Source: Acrocarpospora macrocephala (GTDB taxonomy: Bacteria > Actinomycetota > Actinomycetes > Streptosporangiales > Streptosporangiaceae). From it: 64,000 nucleotides of DNA. Where the stretch lies: positions 1 to 64,000 of the forward strand of contig NZ_BLAE01000066.1 in assembly GCF_009687865.1 (NCBI RefSeq). The letters run 5' to 3'. Position 1 is the first letter of the stretch, and each line of letters opens with the position of its first letter. A program made the translations under genes and the position numbers. A model generated the notes under the pieces. The model did no database searches, had not been told where the DNA came from, and saw only the letters and a program-made list of their open reading frames with translations. Of this stretch, positions 37,871-46,238 are shown in pieces.

Positions 37871-37898
37871 AATCTACACGCGTGCATTCACGTGTCAA
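37871..37898 (-). promoter_or_regulatory. Promoter with two palindromes between -35 and -10, upstream of the ABC operon
   Basis: On the minus strand, TTGACA (37893-37898) and TAGATT (37871-37876) are separated by 16 bp. CACGCGTG (37877-37884) and CACGTG (37889-37894) are perfect palindromes whose centres are 11 bp apart, one helical turn. A repressor bound here would block RNA polymerase. The central-CG symmetry fits a LacI-type HTH. Confidence 0.65.
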
Positions 37899-37901
37899 GG
37901 G

Positions 37902-39725
37902 TTACGCGGACTCGCGTTCGACTAGGCGGGCCGGGATGACGATCTCCGTCGGGATCAGTGCGGCCGGCTCGCCGGAGAGGCGTTCCAGCAGGCGCATCCC
38001 GCATGCGCGTCCGATCTCTCTGGCTGGGTTCGCCATCGTGGTCAGGCGGGGACGGACCAGGCTGGCCGCGTCGATGTCGTCGAAGCCCATCACGGCCAGG
38101 TCTCCTGGCACGTGGAGGCCGCGTCCTCCTGCTGCGTCGAGGGCGCCTATCGCCATCAGGTCGTTGGCGCACAACACGGCGTCGGGGGGTTCGGACAGGT
38201 CCAGCAGCCGGGATACGCCCGCCGCGCCGCCGTGCCTGCTGAAGTGCGTGTACGCCACGAGCTCCGGGTCTGTCGCTACTCCGGCGGCGAGTAGCGCGGA
38301 CCGGTAACCGGACACTCGTTCGGCTGCCGGGCCCTCAGCGCTCGGTCCGCAGATGAAACCGATTCGGCGGTAGCCGCGGGTTAGCAGGTAGCGGGTGGCC
38401 TCGGCAGCGCCGCCCTCGTCGTCGCTGTGGACCAGGTCGACGCCGTCCTGGACCAGGGTGCCGCCCAGCCGTACCACCGGGATGCCCGCTTCGATGGCCG
38501 GGTTCAGGTCTTCGGCGTGGGTGTGGAAGACGGCGAAGGCCAGGCCGTCCACCTGGCGGGCGATCATCTGCTCGATGGCGGCGCGTTCGCGGGTCCGGTC
38601 GCCGTCGGTGTTGCTGATGATCTCGTCGTATCCGGCCGGTCGGAGCACGTCCTGCAGGCCGCGGGCCAGGGCTGGGTAGAACGGGTTGGTGATGTCCGGG
38701 ATGACCAGGCCGATGGTCTGGCTGCGGTTGGTGCGCAGGCCTCTGGCCAGCGCATTCGGGCGGTAACCGAGCTGGCGGATGGCTTCCAGCACGCGGTCGC
38801 GGGTCTCGGCGGCGACCGGGCGGCGGCCGTTCAGGGTGTGCGAGACGGTGGTCGCGCTCACCCCGGCGACCCGGGCGACCCGGACGATGCTGACCCGTTC
38901 CCCGCCCCGGTCGCCGCGTTGTGCGGGTTTGGGCGGGTTGAGCAGGTTGAGGGTCTCCTGCGGGTCCAGGGGAGCGCTGGATGGGCGAGGGGTCCTGACC
39001 GGCGCGCGGTTGCGGGACAGCAGGTCGAGCGCGTTCATCAGGATGCGCCTGCCGTGCGCCGCCGCGTCCCCCGGATTCCCCTTGTCGGCCAGCATGAGCA
39101 GCGCGGACTCCCACGCCTCCCGCACGGCGGCCAGCAGCAGCGCGGCCATCACGCCCGGCGAAATCGCCAGATGACCGGCCTCGATGGCGCGAGATAGCGC
39201 GGCCTCGCGCGCCGCGAACGCCTCCCGCGCGTGCGCGCGCAACAGCGGGCTGTCCCGGTAGACAACCGCGCGTTCAGCCAGCGCCACGGCCGGGTTGGCT
39301 AGCGACCCCGCCGGGTTGGCCAGCGGTCCCGCCGGGTTGGCGAGGGGTCTGGTCGGGTTGGTCGGTGGTGCAGCCGGGTTGGCGAGCGGTCTGGTCGGGT
39401 TGGTCGGTGGTGCAGCCGGGGTGGCCAGCGGTGCGGTCGCGCATGCCCATTCGGCCAGGCCCTGGCGGAGGGTCTCCGGGCTGGTCCAGGAGGCGTCCGG
39501 CAGATCGGGCGGCAGCAACTTTGGCTCGGCGTCGAAGAAGAGCTGCTCTTTGGTGGGGAAGTAGTTGAAGATGGTCTTCGCGGCCACATCGGCGGCCACC
39601 GCGATCTCGGCCACGGTGACAGCCTCGAAACCGCGCTCCGCGAACAGGCGTTGCGCCGTATCGGCGATCGAGCGCCGGGTCAGCGCCTTCCGCCGTTCAC
39701 GGCGATCGGGGACCTGCTCGGACAT
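37902..39725 (-). CDS. TetR-LacI fusion transcriptional regulator
   Basis: This 607-residue protein joins two complete regulator types. Residues about 12-62 are a TetR helix-turn-helix (TVAEIAVAADVAAKTIFNYF). Residues 63-235 resemble a TetR ligand domain interrupted by seven heptapeptide repeats (99-147). Residues about 278-330 are a LacI helix-turn-helix (IVRVARVAGVSATTVSHTLN), and 335-605 a LacI effector domain (GLVIPDITNPFYPALARGLQ). No stop separates the halves, and there is no ATG, GTG or TTG between Met230 and the LacI recognition helix, so LacI cannot start on its own by ordinary means. The ATG has a weak ribosome-binding site; TATAAG 9 nt upstream suggests leaderless mRNA. It lies 81 bp upstream of the ABC operon it probably controls. 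Confidence 0.85.
   Translation of the reverse strand: MSEQVPDRRERRKALTRRSIADTAQRLFAERGFEAVTVAEIAVAADVAAKTIFNYFPTKEQLFFDAEPKLLPPDLPDASWTSPETLRQGLAEWACATAPLATPAAPPTNPTRPLANPAAPPTNPTRPLANPAGPLANPAGSLANPAVALAERAVVYRDSPLLRAHAREAFAAREAALSRAIEAGHLAISPGVMAALLLAAVREAWESALLMLADKGNPGDAAAHGRRILMNALDLLSRNRAPVRTPRPSSAPLDPQETLNLLNPPKPAQRGDRGGERVSIVRVARVAGVSATTVSHTLNGRRPVAAETRDRVLEAIRQLGYRPNALARGLRTNRSQTIGLVIPDITNPFYPALARGLQDVLRPAGYDEIISNTDGDRTRERAAIEQMIARQVDGLAFAVFHTHAEDLNPAIEAGIPVVRLGGTLVQDGVDLVHSDDEGGAAEATRYLLTRGYRRIGFICGPSAEGPAAERVSGYRSALLAAGVATDPELVAYTHFSRHGGAAGVSRLLDLSEPPDAVLCANDLMAIGALDAAGGRGLHVPGDLAVMGFDDIDAASLVRPRLTTMANPAREIGRACGMRLLERLSGEPAALIPTEIVIPARLVERESA
39285..39431 (-). repeat. Seven 21-bp repeats encoding heptapeptides inside the fusion regulator
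   Basis: Residues 99-147 consist of seven heptads of the forms PLANPAA/PLANPAG and PPTNPTR. The first four form two copies of a 14-residue (42-bp) unit that are almost identical in DNA. All repeats keep the reading frame. The stretch is Pro/Asn-rich and probably flexible, inserted in the TetR ligand-binding part. Confidence 0.85.
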
Positions 39726-39733
39726 GGACCGAT

Positions 39734-39767
39734 CTTATATCGAGACACTCCTTACACCGGCTATAAG
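39734..39767. promoter_or_regulatory. CTTATA...TATAAG inverted repeat upstream of the fusion regulator
   Basis: CTTATA (39734-39739) and TATAAG (39762-39767) are inverted copies just upstream of the regulator start. On the minus strand the proximal one reads TATAAG and could serve as -10. The site could be an autoregulatory operator. Confidence 0.35.
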
Positions 39768-39831
39768 TTAAGGGATCTGAGAAGGTCGCCAGCTTGCTCG
39801 CCGTTACCCGGCGCCGATCACGCCGACGATG

Positions 39832-39976
39832 GTTCTCGCCGTACCGGCGCCAAGGAGCGACGGCGAAGGTTCTTGCCGTACCGGCGCCATGGAGCGACGG
39901 CGAAGGTTCTTGCCGTACCGGCGCCGAGGAGCGACGGCGAAGGTTCCCGCCGTACCGGCGCCATGGAGCGACGGCG
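39832..39976. repeat. 37-bp tandem repeat, about four copies
   Basis: The unit, containing GCCGTACCGGCGCC and GGAGCGACGGCGAAGG, repeats with an exact 37-bp period (GTACCGGC at 39841, 39878, 39915 and 39952). Differences between copies are few. Each unit has an internal GCCG-TAC-CGGC dyad. A 37-bp period cannot preserve a reading frame, so it is non-coding. The rest of the 39726-40107 gap holds nothing else recognised. Confidence 0.85.
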
Positions 39977-40107
39977 GCATTCTGAGTGGGTTCAAGGGCC
40001 AGCAGAGCAATAACTCATAGATCCTCAAGCCGCTGACCTCGGCGAACCCTTGGTGAGCACGCAAGTTATTTCTCTGCGGGCCCAAGCTTCAGAGCGCTTC
40101 TCGGGCT

Positions 40108-41361
40108 TCAGGGTGCTTCGATTCCGCCGTCTGGGCGGCGGACTCGGGAGGACCAGCGTTCGTGTTGGTGGGCCACTGGGGGGTGTTCTGCCGCTCTGGC
40201 CTCGTCTAGGTCGATTCCCCAGCCGGGGGTGTTGTTTGGGTAGAGGTAGCCGTTTGTTGGGTGGATTGTGCCGGGGAAGACCTCGTGGACGGTGTCGGCG
40301 TAGATGTGGCCTTCCTGGATTTGGAAGGCGGGGGAGGTGACGTCGAGGGCCACGTTGGCGGCGGCGCCGATGGGGGAGACGTCGGCGGGGGAGTGCCAGG
40401 CGGTGCCGACGCCGGTTAGTTCGCAGAGGGCGGTGAGTTTGCGGGCGGGGGTGAGGCCGCCGATCGCGGAGACGTGCAGGCGTAGCAGGTCGATGCCGCC
40501 GCCGGTGATCAGGCGAGCCGCGTCGGACACTGAGCTGAGCTGCTCGCCGGCGGCGATCGGCATTGGTGCGGCGGCGCGGACCTCGGGGAGCCGGTCGTAG
40601 AGTTCGGGTGCGATCGGGTCTTCCAGGAAGAACAGCCGGTAGGGCTCCAGTGCGCGGGCCAAGCCAACCGCTTGCTTGGGTGTGAGACGGGAATGCACAT
40701 CGTGCATCAGGCCCGGTTCCTCGCCCAGCTCTTGGCGGGCACGCTCGAACAGCAGCGGGGTTTCGCGCAGGTAGCGCTGGACGTCCCAGCCGTCGGGGTA
40801 GGGCGAATTCGGGTAGCCGCCCGGGGATCCTGGCGCGCCGTAGTGGCCGAGGCCGGGTGCGCCGGTCTGGAGGCGGACATGGCGGTAGCCGGAGGCCAGC
40901 AGGGTGCGGGCGTGCTCGATGGTCTCCTCGAGAGTGGCGGCGCCCGCGTGCAGGTAGGTGTCGGCGGCGGCGCGAACCCGGCCGCCGAGCAGCTCGTAGA
41001 CCGGCATTCCGGCGCGTTTGCCCGCGATGTCCCACAGCGCTTGGTCCACACCGGAGAGAGCGCTGTTCAGAACCGGACCGCCACGCCAGTACGAGGAATA
41101 GTGCACCATCCGCGTGATGTCCTCGATGTCCGCCGGATGACGACCCGTCAGCATCGGGGCCACATGCTGGTCGACCGCGGCGGCCACGGCGTGGAAACGC
41201 TGGGTGAAAGTGGCGCACCCCAGGCCGTACAGACCGGGTTCGGTGGTGTCGACCTTGACCACCACCAGCGGCACGCCCTCGGGGGCGGTGACGATGGCGC
41301 GGACTCTGGTGATGCGCAGGGCGTCGCGGGCCGCCCAGGGGGCCTGGGTCTCCTCCATCAT
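40108..41361 (-). CDS. Enolase-superfamily sugar-acid dehydratase (RspA/ManD-like)
   Basis: This 417-residue protein is a mandelate-racemase-type enzyme close to the RspA/mannonate dehydratase group. The N-terminal capping domain includes GRHPADIEDITRMVHYSSYW and SGVDQALWDIAGKRAGMPVY. In the barrel, metal ligands are seen in HDVHSRL (Asp), FFLEDPIAP (Glu) and AAGEQLS (Glu), with a late AWHSPAD that supplies a catalytic His. The ATG overlaps the stop of the upstream SDR gene (ATGA). Together they could oxidise a sugar or lactone and dehydrate the acid. The precise substrate is not resolved. Confidence 0.88.
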   Translation of the reverse strand: MMEETQAPWAARDALRITRVRAIVTAPEGVPLVVVKVDTTEPGLYGLGCATFTQRFHAVAAAVDQHVAPMLTGRHPADIEDITRMVHYSSYWRGGPVLNSALSGVDQALWDIAGKRAGMPVYELLGGRVRAAADTYLHAGAATLEETIEHARTLLASGYRHVRLQTGAPGLGHYGAPGSPGGYPNSPYPDGWDVQRYLRETPLLFERARQELGEEPGLMHDVHSRLTPKQAVGLARALEPYRLFFLEDPIAPELYDRLPEVRAAAPMPIAAGEQLSSVSDAARLITGGGIDLLRLHVSAIGGLTPARKLTALCELTGVGTAWHSPADVSPIGAAANVALDVTSPAFQIQEGHIYADTVHEVFPGTIHPTNGYLYPNNTPGWGIDLDEARAAEHPPVAHQHERWSSRVRRPDGGIEAP

Positions 41362-42209
41362 GGCGCGAACAGGTGCTGGGCGGTGAAGCCGAGCAGGTCG
41401 GCGGCCACGGCGAGATCCACGGGCGCGGTATGGCCGGGCAGGGGCGATCGGCGTTCCACATCGGGATGGTAGCGGCCGAGCAGCTCCTCGGTCGGCTGCG
41501 GCGCCAGCGTCGTCGGCGCGGTCACGAAGACCGCGTGATACCCGCTGATCGGCCGCGTGAGCGCCTGCCACCCGGCCATCGCCGCGTCCCTGCTGTCCAG
41601 GTACGTCCACAGCTCCTTGGCCCCCGACTCAGGCGAGACCGCATACCGCGCCGCGGTGTCCTCGAACTTGTCGCCAGGCCCGCCCAGCAGCGGAAATCGC
41701 AACGCGACCACGGTCATCCCGTGCCGGCGCGCCATCATCGCCGCCGTGGCCTCGTCCACCTGCTTCGACAGCCCGTACGGATCCTCGATCTGCACCGGCA
41801 GCGCCTCGTCCACCGGCACGTACGCCGGATGCAACCGCCGAGCCGCCCACGGCAACCCGAGCACGGACAGGCTGCTGGCCACCACCGCCCGCGACACCCC
41901 GGCCTGCCCCGCCTCCTCCAGCACCACGAAGGTCGCCCGTGTATTCCCGCAGAAGACCGCTTCCGGCGTATCCAGCGTGGGCGCCGGAATCGCGGCCAGA
42001 TGCGCCACCGCGTCCACGCCCTTGAGCGCCTCCCGCACCACCTCCGGATCGCCCGCGCCGCCCACCACGACCCGATCCGCTACATCGCCGGGATCTCGCT
42101 GGTCGAGCGCGGTAGCCGCGACGCCCATGGCCGCGAGCAGGCGGAGCGTGGCCCGCCCCAACCGGCCCGCTGCCCCCGTGACCAGGACCCGGCGAGGGAC
42201 CTCCGCCAT
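41358..42209 (-). CDS. NAD(P)-dependent SDR/epimerase-like sugar dehydrogenase
   Basis: The 283-residue extended-type SDR has VLVTGAAGRLGRATLRLLAA, the AHLAAIPAP segment, and an active-site DPYGLSKQVDEA holding Tyr-x-x-x-Lys. The layout resembles uronate dehydrogenases and related sugar oxidoreductases. It is translationally coupled to the downstream dehydratase and preceded by a palindromic operator, making a two-gene sugar-acid operon. Confidence 0.87.
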   Translation of the reverse strand: MAEVPRRVLVTGAAGRLGRATLRLLAAMGVAATALDQRDPGDVADRVVVGGAGDPEVVREALKGVDAVAHLAAIPAPTLDTPEAVFCGNTRATFVVLEEAGQAGVSRAVVASSLSVLGLPWAARRLHPAYVPVDEALPVQIEDPYGLSKQVDEATAAMMARRHGMTVVALRFPLLGGPGDKFEDTAARYAVSPESGAKELWTYLDSRDAAMAGWQALTRPISGYHAVFVTAPTTLAPQPTEELLGRYHPDVERRSPLPGHTAPVDLAVAADLLGFTAQHLFAP

Positions 42210-42233
42210 GCAACACCCTCCGCTTTCCGAGGT

Positions 42234-42247
42234 GCAAAACGTTTTGC
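42234..42247. promoter_or_regulatory. LacI-type operator, perfect GCAAAACGTTTTGC palindrome
   Basis: This 14-bp palindrome with central CG lies 25 bp upstream of the SDR start. It resembles catabolite-control and LacI-family sites. The controlling protein is unknown; the TetR-LacI fusion encoded 2.5 kb away is one candidate. Confidence 0.7.
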
Positions 42248-42344
42248 CACCGTAGCGTGACCCGCCCTAACGCCTGTTGTCAATGCTCAGCCCTCAATGA
42301 TCTTGCACTCGATGGCAGCAGGGCCCGGAAAAATAACGATCTTG

Positions 42345-42359
42345 ATACATCCGATGAAT
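42345..42359. promoter_or_regulatory. ATACATCCGATG operator copy, site A
   Basis: ATACATCCGATGAAT matches the 15-bp palindrome ATACATC-N-GATGTAT at 13 of 15 positions. Related sites occur at 42487 (weak), 45995, 46063 and 46239. The surrounding gap 42248-42750 has no gene; it holds this site and a probable promoter for the GH95-like gene. Confidence 0.6.
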
Positions 42360-42474
42360 GCACAGATTGTTGATAGGGGTTTCGGTCGTGGTTCGACAAA
42401 AATCCCCGCAGCTCGCCCCTGGTGCTGGGCATTTCTGATCGCTTTTGTTGGATAAGTAGTCAGCCAGCAGGCTA

Positions 42475-42503
42475 TTGACGCCCTAAAGACATCCAATGTT
42501 AAC
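42475..42503 (+). promoter_or_regulatory. Probable promoter of the GH95-like gene with overlapping operator-like site
   Basis: TTGACG (42475-42480) is followed after 17 bp by GTTAAC (42498-42503). A degenerate copy of the ATACATC-N-GATGTAT site (42487-42501, 11 of 15 matches) overlaps the spacer and -10. A repressor bound here would block initiation. Confidence 0.45.
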
Positions 42504-42750
42504 TGCGCCTGACAGTCCCGAACTGGTGTTGGTGCGATGGCCTAGGCCACTGACCACCAGTGGTGCACATCGGGTCTGTGCTGCGCAGAGGGGCCTTCGG
42601 GCCGTACCCCGGTCGCCGATTGCCGGGCGTGCGTCTCGTGGCCCCTCTGCCAGGCTCCGCACCCCCCACCTGTCTGCCCAGAGTCACGCATTGCGGCGCC
42701 AATCCGTGCACGACCCCGCAACCTTTCGCTGGTCGCGAGGAAGCGAGATC

Positions 42751-45700
42751 ATGTCAATGAGGCTTCAACGAATCCTGCTGGTGTCGCTCCTGGCGGCCGG
42801 ACTGGGGCTGACCGGCGTGCCGGCGCCGGCCGTGGCCTCCACCACCGACCATGCCTTCGACCAGGCCGGCGGGACACTGAACGTCAACCGCGCGGCCTAC
42901 ATGTCCAAGCACGACATCGTGTACAACCGGCCGAACACCAACCCGCTGCACGGGCTCACGGTGGGCAACGGCAAGACCGGCGCGATGGTCTGGCACCAGA
43001 ACGGCCTCACCATGCAGGTCGGCGGCGTGGACCTGTCCCAGCAGTCCGCCTTCGGCGCGGGCCTGCTCAACCTGCGGACCACCCCCGCGATGGACAGCGG
43101 CTACAGCACGTACCAGGAGCGCCTCTCCCTGTACGACGGCACGCACACCACCAAGTACGACAACAACCGCACCGTCACCATCATGGGCTCGCCCGGCTCC
43201 GAGGTGATGGGCATCCACGTGGACGACAGCCGTAGCGGCCTGTCCAACATCACGTTCGAGCTCAGCATGTGGGACCCGAACACGGTCCAGAACATGGCCG
43301 ACGTGCCCGACCTCAACACCTGGCGGAACATCACCTCCTTCGCGGACGCCACCGCCGCCGGCATCAGCCGCGGCCAGACCGACGCGAACAACTTCGGCTA
43401 CACCCTGGCCGCCAGCGTCGAGGGCGCGAACTTCACCACCCAGGCCGTCAACAACCGCACGGTCCGCTTCACCATCACCCCGACCGCCAGCTACACCATC
43501 TGGTTCACCGCGGCCAGCCGGATCAACTCGCCCGGCCTCAACTCGGTGACCCAGGCGCGCAACCAGCTGACCGCCGTGAAGAACACCGGCTACAGCACCA
43601 CGTTCACCAACTACAAGAACTGGTGGCACGCGTTCTGGGAGAAGTCGTTCGTGCAGTACTCGAACGGCTCCAAGGACGCGGACTACATGGAGAACGTGTA
43701 CTACCTGAGCACGTACATGATCGCGTCCGCGGGTTTCGGTAACTACCCGGCGCACTTCATCAACGGCAACTTCCGGGCGACGCAGGATCAGACCAAGTGG
43801 AGTAACGCGTACTGGTACTGGAACCAGCGCGACGTCTACTACTCCTTCCTGGCGTCCAACCACGCGGACATGTACAACACGTTCAACCGGTTGCAGAGCC
43901 GTAACTACAACGCGCTGAAGGCGTACACGCAGACCCGGTACAACGCCGACGCCCTCTGGGTGCCCGAGACGATGGGCTGGGACGGCAACGCGCGCGGGAC
44001 GATCAACAGCGACTACACCAAGAACATCCTGTCCACGGGCACCGAGGCCGCCTACAGCATGTACCTGCAGTATCGGTACACCAACGACCTCAACTACCTG
44101 CAGACCGTGGCGTACCCGTTCATGCGGGAGTCGGTGAAGCTCTACAAGGCGCTGCTGTCCTTCGACAGCGCGACCGGCAAGTACTACATGGCCAACTCCA
44201 ACTCGCACGAGACCTACTGGAACGTGCGCAACGCCATCACCGACCTCACCTCGGTGCGGCTGCTGTTCCCGCTGACCATCGCGGTGAGCCAGCAGCTGGG
44301 CGTGGACGCCGGCCTGCGGGCCGACTGGCAGAACATCCTGAACAACCTGGTCGCCTACAGCGTCGTCAACAACGCCTACCAGCCGCACCAGCCGCCGATC
44401 TCGCAGACCCGCAACAACGAGAACGTGGCCGCCGAGATCATCTGGCCGTACGACCTGACCGGCATCGGCTACCCCGACTACGGAACCGCCGTGCAGACCT
44501 GGAACGTCCGGCCGCACCCGTACGGCAACGTCTGGTCCAACGACCACGCCCAGGCCGCCCGCCTCGGCCTCGGCGACCAGACGTACAACGGCATGAAGAC
44601 CATGCTGCAGCGGTACCAGAACTACCCGAACGGCATGACCAACAACACCAACGGCGTCTTCGAGTACCTCGGCATCCACCTGGTCGCGATGAACGAGTCG
44701 CTGCTGCAGTCGTACAACGACAAGATCAGGGTCTTCCCGGCGGTCCCGGGCGACTCCACCTTCGTCGGCAAGTTCACCCTGCTCGCCAAGGACGGCCACC
44801 TGGTCAGCTCCGAGCGCGAGGGCGGCGAGATCAAGTACGTCGGCCTCAAGTCGCTGTACGGCAAGCAGGCCACCGTGGTCAACCCGTGGGGCACCCAGCA
44901 GGTCCGGGTCCGCCGCACCTCCGACAACGCGATCATCACCACCAGCTCGGCCGCCGAGATCAGCTTCGCCACCGCCGCCAACACGGTCTACGTGGTGGAG
45001 CGCACCGGCAAGCTGCTGTCGGCCTACAGCGCCACCCAGCTGACCGGCACCGCCAACCAGGGCCAGAAGGCCCTGTCCGGCACCGCCTCCACGCTGGGCC
45101 TGGGCAGCGGCTCGGGCGGCGGCCTGATCAACGACACCGACCTCACCTACGACGCCAACTGGCACCACACCACCGCGCGGGGTTACGGCGACTACAACGA
45201 CGACACCCACCACAGCAACACGGTGAACGCCGCCGCGACCTACACCTTCACCGGGACCGGGATCGAGATCCTGTCCGAGCGGTTCAGCGACATGGGCAAC
45301 ATGGATGTCTATCTCGACAACGTGTTCCAGCAGAACGTCAATCTGAACCAGGGCGGCGCCCGCCAGGCCCAGCAGGTCGTCTACGCCAAGACCGGCCTGG
45401 CCAGCGGCCAGCACACGCTCCGGGTGGTCAACAAGACGACCTCGGTCGGCATGATCGACGCCCTCCGGGTCACCACCGGCGGCACCCCGCCCACCGGGAA
45501 CATCGTCGCCCTGCGGTCCCGGGCGAACAACCAGTACGTCACCGCCGCCAACGGCGTCGCGCTGATCGCCAACTCCACCACCGTGGGCACCGGCCAGAAG
45601 TTCGAGCGGGTCGACCTGGGCGGCGGCAACATCGCGCTCAAGGCCCAGGTCAACAACCAGTTCGTGGCCGCCGAGAACGCGGGCGCGGCGCCGCTCATCG

Positions 45701-45885
45701 CCAACCGCCCGTCGGCCGGCGCCTGGGAGACGTTCGCCCTGGTGAACAACCCCAACGGCTCGGTCAGCCTGCGGGCCACGGTGAACAACATGTACGTCTG
45801 CGCGGAAGGCGGCGGCGCCCAGTCGCTGATCGCCAACCGGGCAGCCATCGGACCATGGGAGCAGTTCGACCTGGTCCCCAGCTGA
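42751..45885 (+). CDS. Secreted GH95-like (DUF5703) hydrolase with carbohydrate-binding and fascin-like domains
   Basis: This 1044-residue secreted protein has a signal peptide (MSMRLQRILLVSLLAAGLGL, ending near PAVAS). A GH95-like/DUF5703 N-terminal beta domain follows (NPLHGLTVGNGKTGAMVW), then an (alpha/alpha)6 barrel (WYWNQRDVYYSFLASNHADM). A galactose-binding-like sandwich spans about 770-910. The C-terminus has three beta-trefoil repeats of fascin type (ALRSRANNQYVTAANG; ALKAQVNNQFVAAENAG; SLRATVNNMYVCAEGGG). An alpha-L-fucosidase-like or related exoglycosidase role is inferred. ATG 42751 has a GAGGAAG site 7 nt upstream; the longer frame lacks a signal peptide. It precedes the fuconate dehydratase operon. 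Confidence 0.8.
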   Translation: MSMRLQRILLVSLLAAGLGLTGVPAPAVASTTDHAFDQAGGTLNVNRAAYMSKHDIVYNRPNTNPLHGLTVGNGKTGAMVWHQNGLTMQVGGVDLSQQSAFGAGLLNLRTTPAMDSGYSTYQERLSLYDGTHTTKYDNNRTVTIMGSPGSEVMGIHVDDSRSGLSNITFELSMWDPNTVQNMADVPDLNTWRNITSFADATAAGISRGQTDANNFGYTLAASVEGANFTTQAVNNRTVRFTITPTASYTIWFTAASRINSPGLNSVTQARNQLTAVKNTGYSTTFTNYKNWWHAFWEKSFVQYSNGSKDADYMENVYYLSTYMIASAGFGNYPAHFINGNFRATQDQTKWSNAYWYWNQRDVYYSFLASNHADMYNTFNRLQSRNYNALKAYTQTRYNADALWVPETMGWDGNARGTINSDYTKNILSTGTEAAYSMYLQYRYTNDLNYLQTVAYPFMRESVKLYKALLSFDSATGKYYMANSNSHETYWNVRNAITDLTSVRLLFPLTIAVSQQLGVDAGLRADWQNILNNLVAYSVVNNAYQPHQPPISQTRNNENVAAEIIWPYDLTGIGYPDYGTAVQTWNVRPHPYGNVWSNDHAQAARLGLGDQTYNGMKTMLQRYQNYPNGMTNNTNGVFEYLGIHLVAMNESLLQSYNDKIRVFPAVPGDSTFVGKFTLLAKDGHLVSSEREGGEIKYVGLKSLYGKQATVVNPWGTQQVRVRRTSDNAIITTSSAAEISFATAANTVYVVERTGKLLSAYSATQLTGTANQGQKALSGTASTLGLGSGSGGGLINDTDLTYDANWHHTTARGYGDYNDDTHHSNTVNAAATYTFTGTGIEILSERFSDMGNMDVYLDNVFQQNVNLNQGGARQAQQVVYAKTGLASGQHTLRVVNKTTSVGMIDALRVTTGGTPPTGNIVALRSRANNQYVTAANGVALIANSTTVGTGQKFERVDLGGGNIALKAQVNNQFVAAENAGAAPLIANRPSAGAWETFALVNNPNGSVSLRATVNNMYVCAEGGGAQSLIANRAAIGPWEQFDLVPS

Positions 45886-45936
45886 GGCACCTGATACCGA
45901 GCTGAGACCCGCACACCCCTTCAAATCGTCTAATGT

Positions 45937-45968
45937 CCGACCGGCGGTGGTTTTCCACCGCCGGTCGG
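45937..45968 (+). terminator. Intrinsic terminator after the GH95-like gene
   Basis: A perfect 14-bp stem (45937-45950 with 45955-45968) closes over the loop TTTT, 51 bp beyond the stop codon. It separates the glycosidase gene from the fuconate dehydratase operon. Confidence 0.85.
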
Positions 45969-45994
45969 CGGCGTTGCACGGTCTTCACCCGCAT

Positions 45995-46009
45995 AGTCAT
46001 CCGATGTAT
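45995..46009. promoter_or_regulatory. ATACATC-N-GATGTAT operator copy, site B
   Basis: AGTCATCCGATGTAT has a perfect right half and core. It lies 15 bp upstream of a TTGACG -35 element (46024-46029). The CATGAT at 46048-46053 could be the -10, with 18-bp spacing. Confidence 0.6.
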
Positions 46010-46062
46010 TGTCGACGGAACTCTTGACGTAACTCAGCAGTAAACGGCATGATTTAGAGACG

Positions 46063-46077
46063 AAACATCGGATGTAT
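46063..46077. promoter_or_regulatory. ATACATC-N-GATGTAT operator copy, site C
   Basis: AAACATCGGATGTAT matches the palindrome at all but one position outside the variable centre. It lies just downstream of the probable promoter, where a bound protein would hinder RNA polymerase. Confidence 0.65.
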
Positions 46078-46238
46078 GGAGAGTCTCTGTGGATCTGTTG
46101 CGGGCCAGACCGGCGCTCACCGGTCAGACGGCAGGTGCCGAAATGCTGGTGGACGGCGGCAAGTGCAGCGCTCTCCGCGTGGTAACCGTATCTTTGCCGG
46201 ATCATGTCTGGAAATGTGACCAGATTTCCGACGGCGGG

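Noticed and set aside
38892-39038. Two separate genes, TetR followed by LacI
   Set aside because: No stop codon ends the TetR part, and no ATG, GTG or TTG precedes the LacI helix-turn-helix after Met230; the valine before it is GTC.
39832-39976. A CRISPR array
   Set aside because: The 37-bp units are directly adjacent, with no unique spacers, and no cas genes are nearby.
42754-45924. A 1056-codon minus-strand frame antisense to the GH95-like gene
   Set aside because: Low-complexity Val/Gly/Asp/Arg composition and no domains; the plus strand carries a signal peptide, barrel and trefoil repeats.
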